From: an uncultured Duncaniella sp.
GTDB taxonomy: Bacteria > Bacteroidota > Bacteroidia > Bacteroidales > Muribaculaceae
NCBI GenBank assembly: GCA_910578515.1
Contig: CAJTQR010000002.1
Span: forward strand, 248,001-312,000
DNA: 64,000 nt
Direction of reading: 5' to 3'
In this document: one piece after another, positions 15,181 through 25,376 of the stretch
Position numbering within the stretch: position 1 is the first letter of the stretch
Layout of the letters: every line of letters begins with the position of its first letter
The notes under the pieces: model-generated
What the model saw: the letters and a program-made list of their open reading frames with translations, nothing else
Told to the model about the DNA's origin: nothing
The model's database searches: none
Position numbers and translations under genes: made by a program

Positions 15181-18100
15181 TTATTGTTCGGATTGGAGTA
15201 TCTTTACCTCACCTTTGAGTCCTGAGGGACGGAGCATGTCTCCCTCCTTGACTATAGGGGTGGATGAATACGTGAAGCGTTCTGTTTCAGGAAGAGCGAG
15301 GTCTCCAATCATGCGGTTTAGGATTGTGTTTGCCACGGCAAGTTCGATTACGTTCTCTCCTTCGGTCACAGCATCTGTAATGTCAACCGACCATGGAGCG
15401 CACCAGATTGTGCCTGCCTTCTTGCCGTTGACGGTCACGCTTAATGCGCCGCTGAACGGTGCTACCTCAAGGATACTTTTGGCAGCTGGCGAGAGATTTA
15501 CGCTATTCCGGTAAATAGCTGTCCCTGAGTAATACTTTATCCCGTCTGTAGCGCTCTTACTCCAGTCGGTGAGAGTGTGGAATGTCACTTCTCCCGGTCC
15601 ACCTGCCTTAGGGTCGAAAGTCACATTCCATGGAGTGGTTATTGTAGTGACTTTGTCAAGACGTGGCTGTGTGCCGGTATCTCCCGGAATTGGATTTTCG
15701 GAAACGACTATTATGAATGATTCGCAGGGCGCCATTGAAAGCTGCACTGTCATACGTCCGTCGGGAGTTGTGGCTCCTGAGAGTTTGTTGCGGGTACCAT
15801 CGGTGGGATGCCATGCCTCGACTGCCTGACCTGCGGTGCGGAGTGTCACGTTACCTTCAAATGGCTTCTCTTTGTCGCGGTTGGCTATGAAATATATGTC
15901 GCCGTCGGCAAGAGTGCGGTGGTTGAAAAGGAGGTGGGCGGAGTCGGGGACCTCGATGTCGGGCACGATTCCTTCTGCCTTAATCGCATCGCCGAGAGTC
16001 ATTCCGGAATACACACGTCCTTTGCCGAAGTTGGTGATGTCACCTTTCCATAGGTCATTGGCAAGTTCAGCATACTCTTTGGCTTCTCCCTGCTCCTTCT
16101 GAGAGAGTGAGCCGGCGGGTTTCTTTCCGTATATTACCGCTCCATCCTTGACAAGGGAGTGGATTTTGCGGAGGGCTGCGAGTGTCAGAGGCTCATCCTC
16201 GGGGAGAATTATCATTGTATAGATGATGTCCCCCTTGGTTGATACGTTTCCATCCTTTACGGAAAGCTGATTGATGAGTGCATCGGTGGTCATGGCGTCA
16301 AAATCATATCCGAAGGGGATGTCAGGAAGTTTGTGCGAGACGATGCGCAACGGTGCATTATCGCCGAGGTACACGCAGAAGTCAATCACGGGAGTACCTT
16401 GACGCATCATATAAGATGTGCGTGCCTGGCTTTCCATCTGAGGTGCGAGATAATCCCAGTATGTGTTGCATCGGTCAAATGCGTAATGACGTCCGCCCCC
16501 GGTGCATCCGGGATATTTGTCGAGCCAAGGTTGATGAGATGAGGCGCATACCACAAACTCATTGATTCCGAAACAGTAGGCATAGTCCGACAGCCATTTC
16601 ATGTCGGCAGGTGTCATTTTGTAGTTTATGTCGGTGAATGCTTCGGCCGAGGCTACGCATTTGTCATAGAGGTGTGCGGCTGAGGAAACCTCTTTGATGT
16701 CATAGTTCCCGTCGAGGTGATGAGTCCAGAATTCACCTTGGGGTTTCTGTGCCACACCCTTGACCTTGAGCGGGTCGCCGGCGTAACAGATGGCACCGAA
16801 ATCCTGTTGGGTGAAGGTGACATTGTTATTTTTCGCCAGACGGTTGAATTCTGCAAAATAATTTTCGGTGGTGAGGTCGGCTATGGTGCGACGTACATCG
16901 TAAAGTGTACGGGCTGAAAATTCAGGAGAGTCCACCACATAGCCCGCCATGACCGGGAGGTACTTTACTAAATCGTATCCATTCATCTTGCTGAACTCAT
17001 GCTCGAACCCTTTGGTCCAGTTCTGCGGTCCGGCTTCATGGCTATCCATGGCAATCCCGTCAATCCTGCCGCCGCAGTTACGGATAGTGTCAATAATCTG
17101 CGCCACGTAGGAGTTCCAGTGGAAGTCTGCCGCCTCTTTCGACATTTTGTCACATTCAAGGGCGTTCATTTCGGGACGTCCATGTTTGGTGTGTCCGCCT
17201 GTCGGAGTATGGGCAAATCGTATTATTTTCCATTTTCCTTCGGGTGCATCCCAGTCCAGATGTCCGGTGGAATCGGTCATAGCTGTAAGGTCCACTATCT
17301 GTGCGCTGTTGATTACCTCGGCAGTGGAGTAGGAGGGTGTGAGTTCCTCAGTGATGTACGAGGGTCGGAGTGAAGCTTTGTCCTCCCAACTGTCAATCAT
17401 GGCTGCCGGTGAAATCACCACCTCGCCCAACTCAAGTTCGGGAAATTTATCCTTCGGGGTGGTCCAGTCATGCAGGTTGAGTCGGAAATATCGACCTGTC
17501 ACGGCGGGAAATGCGAGAGTGAGCCGGTTGGTACCACCGAGGGCTTGGTAGACAGGACGCAGTTTGCAGACGGGAGTGAATGTGACCCCGTCGGTCGATA
17601 CTTCAAGTTCGCCGAGGTCGGGAAGTTCAAAATATCCGGTGCCGTTGAATGTCTTGGCATTTGAGGGAACCTGCATGGAGCTTGTGGCGGCTTTGCCACG
17701 CGGACGCATTGAGTAGCTGATGCTACGGGCTGTGAAATCATTTTTGAAATCGGCGGTCACGGTCACATGGCTACCCTCCGGCATGGCTGGAAAGGTGCAT
17801 CGCTTGCTTCCGGGAGAGAAAAGTCCGGTTACGTTGATGGAAGCAGGGGTGACGGTGAGGTGTGGTGTCTGAGTGCGGCTGTCGGCAAGCGTGGTGGAAT
17901 CTACGGGGAATGCCACAACAGCCACATCGTTGCTGTAATTGTAGCGTTTCCTTACCTCCGGAAGATTTATTGAAACATGGTTGCCGCCGGTAATTACGGT
18001 GTCGGTCGAGACAAGTTCCTGCATGGATAGTTCGGGTGTTATCCATGGACCTCCTGCCACATAACCGTTGGAGATATGTGTCTCGAATGTAAGTCCGAGT

Positions 18101-18426
18101 CTCTTGCACTCCTGTGATGCAAATTTCAGTAGCTCCCACCATTCGGGTGAGAGAGCTTTGATTTTGCTCTCTTTCACTCCGTGGGTCTGGTCGTAATATA
18201 CCACTCCACCGATACCTACCTTCTTGTATGCCTCAAGGTCGGCGGTTATGCCTTCACGTGTGGTTTCAGTCTCTCCATGAAACCACCATACTTTGGTGCG
18301 GGTTGAATCCTGTATGTTTTCAAATCCGTTAAGCGCTTCGGTGACAGTTGTCATCGGGCGGTGTGGAGTGCAGCTCATAAGCATTAGAGCTGCACCCGCT
18401 GCTGAGATAAAACTATGTCGTGTCAT
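15181..18426 (-). CDS. GH106-type alpha-L-rhamnosidase, surface or periplasmic lipoprotein
   Basis: A large exported glycoside hydrolase of 1,081 residues. The N-terminus has a lipoprotein signal with the lipobox LMSC (Cys about residue 19), so the enzyme is membrane-anchored. Family-type landmarks of GH106 are the opening KVWWFHGETETTREGITADL with IGGVVYYDQ, the YVAGGPWITPELSMQ loop, and the central ASSHQPWLDKYPGC and CNTYWDYL segments. A beta-sandwich C-terminus with sugar-binding-domain features follows (ALSVTVNGKKAGTIW). It is followed downstream by a terminator and preceded at 18 bases by a GH2 enzyme, so the two form an operon, probably releasing terminal rhamnose and galactose-type sugars from a plant or bacterial glycan. 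The substrate is inferred from the family only. Confidence 0.8.
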   Translation of the reverse strand: MTRHSFISAAGAALMLMSCTPHRPMTTVTEALNGFENIQDSTRTKVWWFHGETETTREGITADLEAYKKVGIGGVVYYDQTHGVKESKIKALSPEWWELLKFASQECKRLGLTFETHISNGYVAGGPWITPELSMQELVSTDTVITGGNHVSINLPEVRKRYNYSNDVAVVAFPVDSTTLADSRTQTPHLTVTPASINVTGLFSPGSKRCTFPAMPEGSHVTVTADFKNDFTARSISYSMRPRGKAATSSMQVPSNAKTFNGTGYFELPDLGELEVSTDGVTFTPVCKLRPVYQALGGTNRLTLAFPAVTGRYFRLNLHDWTTPKDKFPELELGEVVISPAAMIDSWEDKASLRPSYITEELTPSYSTAEVINSAQIVDLTAMTDSTGHLDWDAPEGKWKIIRFAHTPTGGHTKHGRPEMNALECDKMSKEAADFHWNSYVAQIIDTIRNCGGRIDGIAMDSHEAGPQNWTKGFEHEFSKMNGYDLVKYLPVMAGYVVDSPEFSARTLYDVRRTIADLTTENYFAEFNRLAKNNNVTFTQQDFGAICYAGDPLKVKGVAQKPQGEFWTHHLDGNYDIKEVSSAAHLYDKCVASAEAFTDINYKMTPADMKWLSDYAYCFGINEFVVCASSHQPWLDKYPGCTGGGRHYAFDRCNTYWDYLAPQMESQARTSYMMRQGTPVIDFCVYLGDNAPLRIVSHKLPDIPFGYDFDAMTTDALINQLSVKDGNVSTKGDIIYTMIILPEDEPLTLAALRKIHSLVKDGAVIYGKKPAGSLSQKEQGEAKEYAELANDLWKGDITNFGKGRVYSGMTLGDAIKAEGIVPDIEVPDSAHLLFNHRTLADGDIYFIANRDKEKPFEGNVTLRTAGQAVEAWHPTDGTRNKLSGATTPDGRMTVQLSMAPCESFIIVVSENPIPGDTGTQPRLDKVTTITTPWNVTFDPKAGGPGEVTFHTLTDWSKSATDGIKYYSGTAIYRNSVNLSPAAKSILEVAPFSGALSVTVNGKKAGTIWCAPWSVDITDAVTEGENVIELAVANTILNRMIGDLALPETERFTYSSTPIVKEGDMLRPSGLKGEVKILQSEQ

Positions 18427-18444
18427 CGTATGGTTATGTGAGGA

Positions 18445-20865
18445 CTATTTGGTGGTGAATTTAACTGTGACAGGCTTCAGTCCCTGGCATGTGGCTTTCA
18501 GCTGGACCTCCCCTGCAGTGGTGGTGGGGCGGAGTATTGCCATTGCGAATCCACGGTGGAGGTCTATGGTGTCATCGCGGAAAAGATTGTCGCTTGTATG
18601 GCAACCGTTGTCGACAGCAAGGAGCGATGCCTCGCCGGTGACGTCAAAACGGATGTTGCCTGTGGCTGTTGGAACTTTGCGACCTTTGCTGTCGACAGCA
18701 TATATGCGTGCATACTGGAGGTCCATTCCGTCGGCTTTCCAATCGGAGTTTTCATATTCCACCACAAGTTTTACCGGTTTGCCGGTGGTTTCGATGCGGT
18801 GACGGGCCACTTCTTTGCCGTTAGTGCGGGCTATGGCGGTGAGGTTGCCCGGATGGTATGCTATATTGTCCCATTTGATTACGTTGCGACGGGTGCGCTG
18901 CTCTGGATTCTTTTTTATTCCGAGTGACTTGCCGTTGAGCAGAAGTTCCACTTCGTCTGCGTTGGTGTAGGTATAGATGGTGTTCACGCTCCCTGGTTTA
19001 CGGTTCCAATGAGAGGATATTACTTTTTGTCCTACCACTATGTCATTCCAGAGCTCAGCCTCACCTTCGCTGTCGACAATACCGATTCTTACACCGGGCT
19101 CGTCGGTGAAAGTTGATTTCATAAGATAGGCCTGAGGGAACGGTTCGAGGGAATGATTGAAGAATGAATACATCCATCCTTTCTTGGGCCAGGCGTTTGA
19201 TTCTCCCCAGTATTCTATGGCGCCCCAGTAGGCGAGTCCCACCATTTTGTCCTGGTCCATGCCGAAGAACGGTGCGGTAAGCTCATTTGTCACAGCTTCG
19301 CTCTGGTATACTATCATGTCGGGATGGTGCTTGAGGTAAGCTTCATAGTCGTCCCAGCAGTAGTTGAAGCTTGCCACATCGGTCACGGTAGCGAGTTCGG
19401 GGGCTATGCGGTTTTCCTCCTTGCGGAAATCGGGGTCATGCTTCACGATGCCGCCGGCGCGGGCCGGATACATGGCTACAGTGGTGAGACGGGTAGGGTC
19501 ATGGCGCTTTAGAAGCATTGACATGATGCGGTAGGTGGTGACACCCCAGTCATTTGTGCCGGGAATGCCGCAACGAACCTCCTGGAATTGCAATTCGTTG
19601 CCAAGGCTCCATAAAATCACTGAGGGATGGTTGCGGTCGCGTTTTACCCATTCGGTGAGGTTTTCGTGCCACATATCGGTCCATGGGCGTCGTCCGGCCC
19701 AAGCCACAGTGTTGCTCCATTTGTCATATAACTCATCTACTACAAGTATACCCTTTTCATCAGCCAATCGCAGGAATGCCTCGGAGTAGGGATTGTGTGA
19801 GGTGCGGATATGGTTGAATCCGAATTCCTTCAGACGGTCCATCATGCGTGATATGGAGGTCTCGAATGCTGCTGCACCGAGGGTACCGAGGTCATGATGG
19901 ATTGCGATACCTTTCAAGAATACTTTTTTGCCGTTGAGCTTGAAGCCCTCGTCCTTATTGAATTCGATGGTGCGGATGCCGAAGCGGTCCGATACGCTGT
20001 CAATCACCTTGTCACCCTCCTTGATTTCAACATTTGCAGTGTAGAGGGCTGGTGTCTCGCATGACCATAGCTGAGGTGATGAGACTTTGATGGCGGGGAG
20101 TTTCACTTCCTCCGAGTCGCGGCGTGAACGCATGGGCACCTCGGTGGTGGAGTATCCGACGGGGTTGCCGGCAGGGTCAACCACAGTGACATTGATTGAA
20201 AGAGGGCGTTGGTTCATCTTGATACCCTCAACCTGCACCTGCACATCCACGGTAGCTTCCGTGTCAGAAATGGCTGGGGTGGTGATGAAGAGTCCGTGGC
20301 GGCTTACGGAGATGGAGTCCTTTACCACAAGGTGTACATCGCGGAACAGACCTCCGCCGGTGTACCAGCGTGAACCTCCCTCTTTACCTGTGTCGGCACG
20401 CACGGCTATCACGTTGGGGTTATCATAATCAAGTAGCTTGGCTATATCGCTCTCGAATCCGAGATATCCGTAATCGGTGCCACCGATATGACGACCGTTG
20501 AGGTACACATCTCCATGAAGCATGATACCTTCGAAGTCGAGCAGTACACGGCGACCTTTCCACGAGGGATTGGCATTGAAAGTCTTGCGATACCATGCGG
20601 TTCCCATAGGTTTGAAACCTCTTCCACGCGCGGCGGTGGAGTCCCATGGCATTTCAAATTGAAAGTCGTGAGGAATGTCAAGCTTGCGCCATGATGAGTC
20701 ATCATATTCACGCTTTTCAGCACCCTCCGGGTTGCCCATTGAGAATTTCCAGTCAAAGTTGAACAGCTGGTCAATTCTTGGTTCCATATTGCGGCCGAAG
20801 GCTGTGGTGAGTGAGCCGAGCAGCATGAGAGCCATGACCGCTAATGATAATCGGTTTGTTTTCAT
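18445..20865 (-). CDS. GH2 family glycoside hydrolase, beta-galactosidase-like
   Basis: An exported retaining glycosidase of 806 residues. I start at the ATG at 20865 because the product then has a signal peptide (MKTNRLSLAVMALMLLGS...AFG); the frame stays open 64 codons further into the upstream region without support. The GH2 sugar-binding, immunoglobulin-like and TIM-barrel domains are in order: FNFDWKFSMG, GTAWYRKTF, KGIAIHHDLG and HIRTSHNPYSEAFL. The acid/base glutamate is in SLGNELQ (about residue 424) and the nucleophile in VYQSEAV (about 522). A C-terminal DUF4982-like segment (YTNADEVELLLNGKSLG) follows. It is close in design to the plus-strand GH2 at 39811 in this window. Confidence 0.92.
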   Translation of the reverse strand: MKTNRLSLAVMALMLLGSLTTAFGRNMEPRIDQLFNFDWKFSMGNPEGAEKREYDDSSWRKLDIPHDFQFEMPWDSTAARGRGFKPMGTAWYRKTFNANPSWKGRRVLLDFEGIMLHGDVYLNGRHIGGTDYGYLGFESDIAKLLDYDNPNVIAVRADTGKEGGSRWYTGGGLFRDVHLVVKDSISVSRHGLFITTPAISDTEATVDVQVQVEGIKMNQRPLSINVTVVDPAGNPVGYSTTEVPMRSRRDSEEVKLPAIKVSSPQLWSCETPALYTANVEIKEGDKVIDSVSDRFGIRTIEFNKDEGFKLNGKKVFLKGIAIHHDLGTLGAAAFETSISRMMDRLKEFGFNHIRTSHNPYSEAFLRLADEKGILVVDELYDKWSNTVAWAGRRPWTDMWHENLTEWVKRDRNHPSVILWSLGNELQFQEVRCGIPGTNDWGVTTYRIMSMLLKRHDPTRLTTVAMYPARAGGIVKHDPDFRKEENRIAPELATVTDVASFNYCWDDYEAYLKHHPDMIVYQSEAVTNELTAPFFGMDQDKMVGLAYWGAIEYWGESNAWPKKGWMYSFFNHSLEPFPQAYLMKSTFTDEPGVRIGIVDSEGEAELWNDIVVGQKVISSHWNRKPGSVNTIYTYTNADEVELLLNGKSLGIKKNPEQRTRRNVIKWDNIAYHPGNLTAIARTNGKEVARHRIETTGKPVKLVVEYENSDWKADGMDLQYARIYAVDSKGRKVPTATGNIRFDVTGEASLLAVDNGCHTSDNLFRDDTIDLHRGFAMAILRPTTTAGEVQLKATCQGLKPVTVKFTTK

Positions 20866-21007
20866 AATCAGAAAAATTACATTTAAGGCGTTTGATTTTG
20901 TACTGCAAATTAACGAGCAATGTTTCTGATATACAAATAAATAGAGAATATTCCATATTATTTGTATTTTTGTCCATGTCGCATGGACCCGATTTCGGTG
21001 GTGTGAA

Positions 21008-24000
21008 TTAATTTCTATGTGTGGTGCTGTCGGAGCCGGTGCGCATCGACTTGACATAGGCAGTGGGCGAGAGTCCGTAGCGCGACTTGAAACTACGGCT
21101 GAAATAGAGCGGGTCTCTCATTCCGACCATCGCTGATACTTCGCTGACATTATATGTGCCGAGCTTCAGCAATCCGGCGGCGCGCTCCAGACGGAGGGTG
21201 CGCAGATACTCCATCGGTGCCATTGATTTTCGGGCTTTCATCATATTGTAGAGAGCGGTGCGGCTCAGGTGCATGTCGGAGGCGAAATCATCTATGGAAT
21301 AATCGGCATCTGCAATGTGGGCTTCGGTGATTGCGTCGAGCAATGATGAGAATGCGTCGTCGTTCTCCGGCTTATCGGCGGGAGTGGATGTGACGTCAGT
21401 CATAGCCGGTACACCACTGTCGGCTGGCTCGGAAGCATCGGAGGTGACGGGTGTAACGGGAGTTGTTGCGATTGACTGTGACGTTTTGTTGCGTGAACGT
21501 ATATAATATATTGTGTAGCCGATGCCAATTAAAATGATTATGGCAATTCCTGCAGGAATCCATGGGAAGCTACCACCTCGGGTCACCTTGATGTTGGCGA
21601 CTGTAAACTCACGGCTCCACTGTGCTCCCTGATTGCGGGCTTTTACTTTCAGTGTATAGTTGCCCGGTGGCAATGAGCGGTAGAGAATGGTATTGTCGGT
21701 GGTAGGTGCGCTCCATTCCTTGTCAAAACCCTCAAGATAGTGACAGAAATATGTAGTGGCATCCATGTCATAGCCAAAAGTGGAGAATGAAGCCAGAAGG
21801 TCGTTTGACTCATTGAGCGTGTAATCGGTCACAGCCACTGTGTCAGTGACGTTTTTGATGGTCGGCAATGAGGGGTTGATTGCGAGAATACCGTAGTCGG
21901 TGCCAAACAGCAACCTTCCGTCATCAAGGCGACAGCTGCTGCTTTCAAGAAATATATTGTTGCCGCTCTCATGTCCGGGGAAAAATGAGTCGATAAGTCC
22001 GTCGGTGGCATCGATGCGCGACAGTCCATGCTCCGTGGATACCCATATATTTCCTGCCAAATCCTCAGTGACTGCCTGCACGAGATTGTTGGTCAGTCCG
22101 TCAGCGGCAGTGATAATCGTGAATTGAGGGAGTGTGCCATCGAAAGGTCCATTGCTTACCGCGAGTCCGTCGCCAAGCATCACTATCCATATTTTCCCGT
22201 CGCGGGCGGCATGAATCTGACGCAGCTCGTTGCCGGGAATTCCATTGGTTGCATCGAGGTGATGAATGGCTTTCTCGCCTGACAAGAGCAGCGAATCGGA
22301 ATGAAATATCATGAGACCGCGGCTGGTTGCTCCCCATATAAATCCATTGGCATCTTCCGCAAGGTTGCGCCAGTAGGTAGTGCCGTTCCCGGAGTTGCCG
22401 AATGTTCGGAAACCGGTGCTGTCGCCATCCGGTATAGCCACGCCGAGACCTTTGCCGAACATCGCCATCCACATTCTCCCTTTCCTGTCCTTGAGAAGAT
22501 GGAATATGTCGAAACCCTGGCGAGGGAGCCTCTGCGGATTGGTCTTATTTCCCAAAAGGGATATTCCGTCGCCGCGCAGTCCAAGCCATGTATCTCCATG
22601 TGAATCACTTGCAGCAGTCATAACATTTTTACCGAAGCCGGTGGGTGAGCCTTTGGGATTCAGCCCCCGGTCGAGTCTGTAGAGCTCTCCGTGACGGTTG
22701 GCGGCTAAAATATCGCCTCCGGCGGTCTGCGCTATCATGCGGAATGAGTTGGAACGGTCGCGCGTCGGTTTGCCGGCGGGATATATGTATCTGAAATTCA
22801 ACTCAGGATAGCGGAGCTGGAGCACTCCGGCATGTTCGGTCCCGGCCCAGACTCCTCCATTATTGTCGCCGGCTATGCAGAGTATATAGTCGCTTGGAAA
22901 ACTTTCGGCATCTGCACTGCTGCGGCTGTAATGGGCTATGAGTGCCCCGTTAGGGTTAAAAAGTAACAGACCATTACCGTAAGTGGCTATCCAGATATTG
23001 CCACGCGCATCCTCAAATGTGCTGTAACGCTCGTAGCCCACCTCTTTTAGCCTTTCGGGTGACATGACTGAAAATGTGGTCAAAGAACCTGATGCACGGT
23101 CAATCCTGATGACGTGTCCGTTCCGGTCTCCGAGCCAGCCATTCCCCTTGTTGTCGGTGAAGAACCGTGCTCCTGCCGGAAGTGACGGGATGGGCTTGAG
23201 TGTCTCCTCCACCGGATTGAATTCAACCACACCCGCGGTGCTGCTTATATATAATGTGGTTGAACCTGCAAAAATATTGAGGTCTGAGTCAACGGTACCG
23301 TCGAGCGAGGTGACAACAGTGGCGGAATAGGAGTCGGGGTTCACGCGATAGATTTTTCCATCCTTTCCCACGGCATGAATCAGATTTCCATCTGCCGATA
23401 TCGCTGCCAATGGGATGCCGGGTGATATCATCCTCACACTGTCGCCGCTTACTATACGAATCCCGTCGGTGGTGCTGAACCAAAGATTGCCTTTTGGGTC
23501 TTCGGTCATACCGGTTATTTTTACCTTTCCGTGATTGGTCAGGGCGGTGTCAAAAACTTTGGATATGAACTCCCCGGAGTTGCGATGTGACACACGTAGT
23601 GCGCCCCGGTCGCTATGCCACAGCCATATCTCGTCCGATGCGCTTTGGTGGAGCCGATTGTACACAGGTCCTGATTGCTGTCCCGAATAGTCAAGGAATT
23701 CACCTGTGGCAGGATTGAGACATGCGTATATATCGGATGATGTCTCTATCCATAGCAGACCGTCGGCGGTTTCCGAAATCTGTTTTACATGCAGGTCGTT
23801 GCGGTGATTTCCAAATGGACGGAACGTATAGCCATCGAACCGATTGAGTCCGTTGGGTGTGGATAGCCACAGATAACCGTCGGAGGAGCTGAAAATATTG
23901 CGGACAGTATTTTCCGAAAGTCCGTCGGCAGCCGTGAACTGTCTGATTTTCGGAAATTCGCTGTCATTAGCCATGACGCTGAATGTCGTAATCATAACTG

Positions 24001-24049
24001 ACATGACTACGAATAGAATTTCAGATACTATGCGGATACTGTCTCTCAT
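21008..24049 (-). CDS. Membrane-spanning beta-propeller sensor fused to an AraC DNA-binding domain
   Basis: A 1,013-residue regulator probably controlling the adjacent glycosidases. After a signal-anchor or signal peptide come repeated two-component-propeller blades (for example DGLSENTVRNIFSSSDGYLW) covering about 30-740, then a Y_Y_Y domain (FDKEWSAPTTDNTILYRSLP, about 745-815). One transmembrane helix follows (about 829-850), then a Pro/Thr/Ala-rich linker (855-898) and an AraC HTH pair (about 905-1003, with DMHLSRTALYNMMK and DPLYFSRSFKSRYGLSP). Classical hybrid two-component systems carry a histidine kinase and receiver between the membrane and the HTH; neither is present and there is no room for them. 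It therefore appears to be a one-component membrane regulator. It lies immediately upstream of the GH2 gene, with 142 bases between. Confidence 0.88.
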   Translation of the reverse strand: MRDSIRIVSEILFVVMSVMITTFSVMANDSEFPKIRQFTAADGLSENTVRNIFSSSDGYLWLSTPNGLNRFDGYTFRPFGNHRNDLHVKQISETADGLLWIETSSDIYACLNPATGEFLDYSGQQSGPVYNRLHQSASDEIWLWHSDRGALRVSHRNSGEFISKVFDTALTNHGKVKITGMTEDPKGNLWFSTTDGIRIVSGDSVRMISPGIPLAAISADGNLIHAVGKDGKIYRVNPDSYSATVVTSLDGTVDSDLNIFAGSTTLYISSTAGVVEFNPVEETLKPIPSLPAGARFFTDNKGNGWLGDRNGHVIRIDRASGSLTTFSVMSPERLKEVGYERYSTFEDARGNIWIATYGNGLLLFNPNGALIAHYSRSSADAESFPSDYILCIAGDNNGGVWAGTEHAGVLQLRYPELNFRYIYPAGKPTRDRSNSFRMIAQTAGGDILAANRHGELYRLDRGLNPKGSPTGFGKNVMTAASDSHGDTWLGLRGDGISLLGNKTNPQRLPRQGFDIFHLLKDRKGRMWMAMFGKGLGVAIPDGDSTGFRTFGNSGNGTTYWRNLAEDANGFIWGATSRGLMIFHSDSLLLSGEKAIHHLDATNGIPGNELRQIHAARDGKIWIVMLGDGLAVSNGPFDGTLPQFTIITAADGLTNNLVQAVTEDLAGNIWVSTEHGLSRIDATDGLIDSFFPGHESGNNIFLESSSCRLDDGRLLFGTDYGILAINPSLPTIKNVTDTVAVTDYTLNESNDLLASFSTFGYDMDATTYFCHYLEGFDKEWSAPTTDNTILYRSLPPGNYTLKVKARNQGAQWSREFTVANIKVTRGGSFPWIPAGIAIIILIGIGYTIYYIRSRNKTSQSIATTPVTPVTSDASEPADSGVPAMTDVTSTPADKPENDDAFSSLLDAITEAHIADADYSIDDFASDMHLSRTALYNMMKARKSMAPMEYLRTLRLERAAGLLKLGTYNVSEVSAMVGMRDPLYFSRSFKSRYGLSPTAYVKSMRTGSDSTTHRN

Positions 24050-24067
24050 GTTGTTTAGTCGGCATTA

Positions 24068-24075
24068 CAAAGTTA
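24068..24075 (-). promoter_or_regulatory. -7 box of the sensor-regulator gene
   Basis: Minus-strand TAACTTTG lies 19 bases before the ATG at 24049. The -33 region is weak. Confidence 0.45.
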
Positions 24076-24115
24076 CGATTAAAAACGAAATGATAAAAAT
24101 ATGAGAGATAAAATA

Positions 24116-24148
24116 GGTCGGATGTTGCCCTCACGGCTACACCCGACC
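24116..24148 (-). terminator. Terminator of padR-pspC
   Basis: 10-bp arms with one mismatch (24116-24125, 24139-24148) lie 80 bases past the pspC stop. Read on the minus strand they are followed by ATTTTATC and further T-rich sequence. Confidence 0.7.
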
Positions 24149-24229
24149 GGTTAATGATGAGAAAGTATTGAGGAGAGATGCGTTATATGGAAATTATAGT
24201 CGTTGACTTATGCGCGACCTCATGACAGA

Positions 24230-25366
24230 TTACGACACTACAGGCGGAATCAATGATGCCGGCGCTATTGATGAGAGAGCTGTCATGGCGAAACTGTCGT
24301 AGGATGAAGAATCCATGTTGAGCAGTATCGATGCCAAGGCTATGAAGATTATTTCAAACACCACGCCGGTGATGATTACCTGAGTGGAGATACCTTTGAC
24401 ATTGAATATCACCGATACGGCAGCCCGGCACAAAGCGAGTGCGGGGATGAACACCGCCATCATGACGCACACTGTGCCCCATCCGTCAAGATAAGGGATG
24501 TCGGGGTTGATATCGAATGCTTCGAGAATCCCCATGTCGCCGTTGAGGTGGAAAATGCTCAGTTTGGCAATCAGTACTATTGCTATTACCGCTACAGTGA
24601 AGGCTGTGCATCCGGCAAAGAAGCCAAGCACTCCGAGGATACATTTGGCTATCACCGACAGCAGAGTGTTGAGGAAGCTGCTGAATTCCCCGGGGTTCTC
24701 GGAGGGGATGGGGGCTACAGGAGGAACCGAATTGTTGATGACGGTCTGTCCGACAGTATCGACAGTGACCGGTTGACCTTGCATTTCGAGTATCTGGCGT
24801 GGTGTGCGTGCCGGCGGAATCACCATCCAGGCTATAAGGTAGATGATTATGCAGGTGCCCGATGAGATGGAGAAGAAGGGGGTGGGGAGCACGGTTATGA
24901 GTACCACCAGTATGCGCATCACGGTGATATCCCAGCCGGTGTACTGTGCGAGTCCTGCCAGTACACCTCCGAAAACTTTATGGCGCAGGTCGCGGAACAG
25001 TTTCTTATGGATGGGTGGGGGTGGGGGACATGCCGATGGACGATGTGATTCCTGTGCATCTGAGTCGGGTGTGCCGGATGTCGGTTCAGCTCCTGCGAAG
25101 TCAGCCTCGTCCGACAGCTCCTCGGGGCGTCCCATAGTCTCGATGATATTGTTTACATCCTCAAGGATGATGACATTGGCTCCCGTTGCGATGCGCTCGT
25201 CGAAGAGTTCGGAGATTCGGCTTTCGATATCGCTTACTATTTCGCTCCCTTCCTGTCCGGGGAAGGTGTCGCGGAGCTGTGACAGATAGTCCTGAAGGAG
25301 TTTGTAGGCGTCTTCGTCAATATAGAATATCTTGCCGTTGATATTCACTGGGAAAGTCTTTTTCAT
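24230..25366 (-). CDS. PspC-domain membrane protein
   Basis: A 378-residue inner-membrane protein. The first 90 residues form a conserved soluble head (GKIFYIDEDAYKLLQDYL, EIVSDIESRISELFDERI) typical of Bacteroidetes PspC proteins. A Pro-rich stretch follows, then the PspC domain (about 121-190: KKLFRDLRHKVFGGVLAGLAQYTGWDITVMRILVV is its landmark region, of which the GVLAGLAQY core is diagnostic), and then three or four more membrane segments. PspC proteins take part in envelope-stress responses. It lies 10 bases downstream of a PadR-type regulator gene; this pairing is common in the phylum and implies co-regulation by that repressor. Confidence 0.85.
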   Translation of the reverse strand: MKKTFPVNINGKIFYIDEDAYKLLQDYLSQLRDTFPGQEGSEIVSDIESRISELFDERIATGANVIILEDVNNIIETMGRPEELSDEADFAGAEPTSGTPDSDAQESHRPSACPPPPPIHKKLFRDLRHKVFGGVLAGLAQYTGWDITVMRILVVLITVLPTPFFSISSGTCIIIYLIAWMVIPPARTPRQILEMQGQPVTVDTVGQTVINNSVPPVAPIPSENPGEFSSFLNTLLSVIAKCILGVLGFFAGCTAFTVAVIAIVLIAKLSIFHLNGDMGILEAFDINPDIPYLDGWGTVCVMMAVFIPALALCRAAVSVIFNVKGISTQVIITGVVFEIIFIALASILLNMDSSSYDSFAMTALSSIAPASLIPPVVS

Positions 25367-25376
25367 AATGGATTCG

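Noticed and set aside
20866..21057. N-terminal extension of the GH2 frame by 64 codons
   Set aside because: It would overlap the regulator gene and bury the signal peptide inside the protein.
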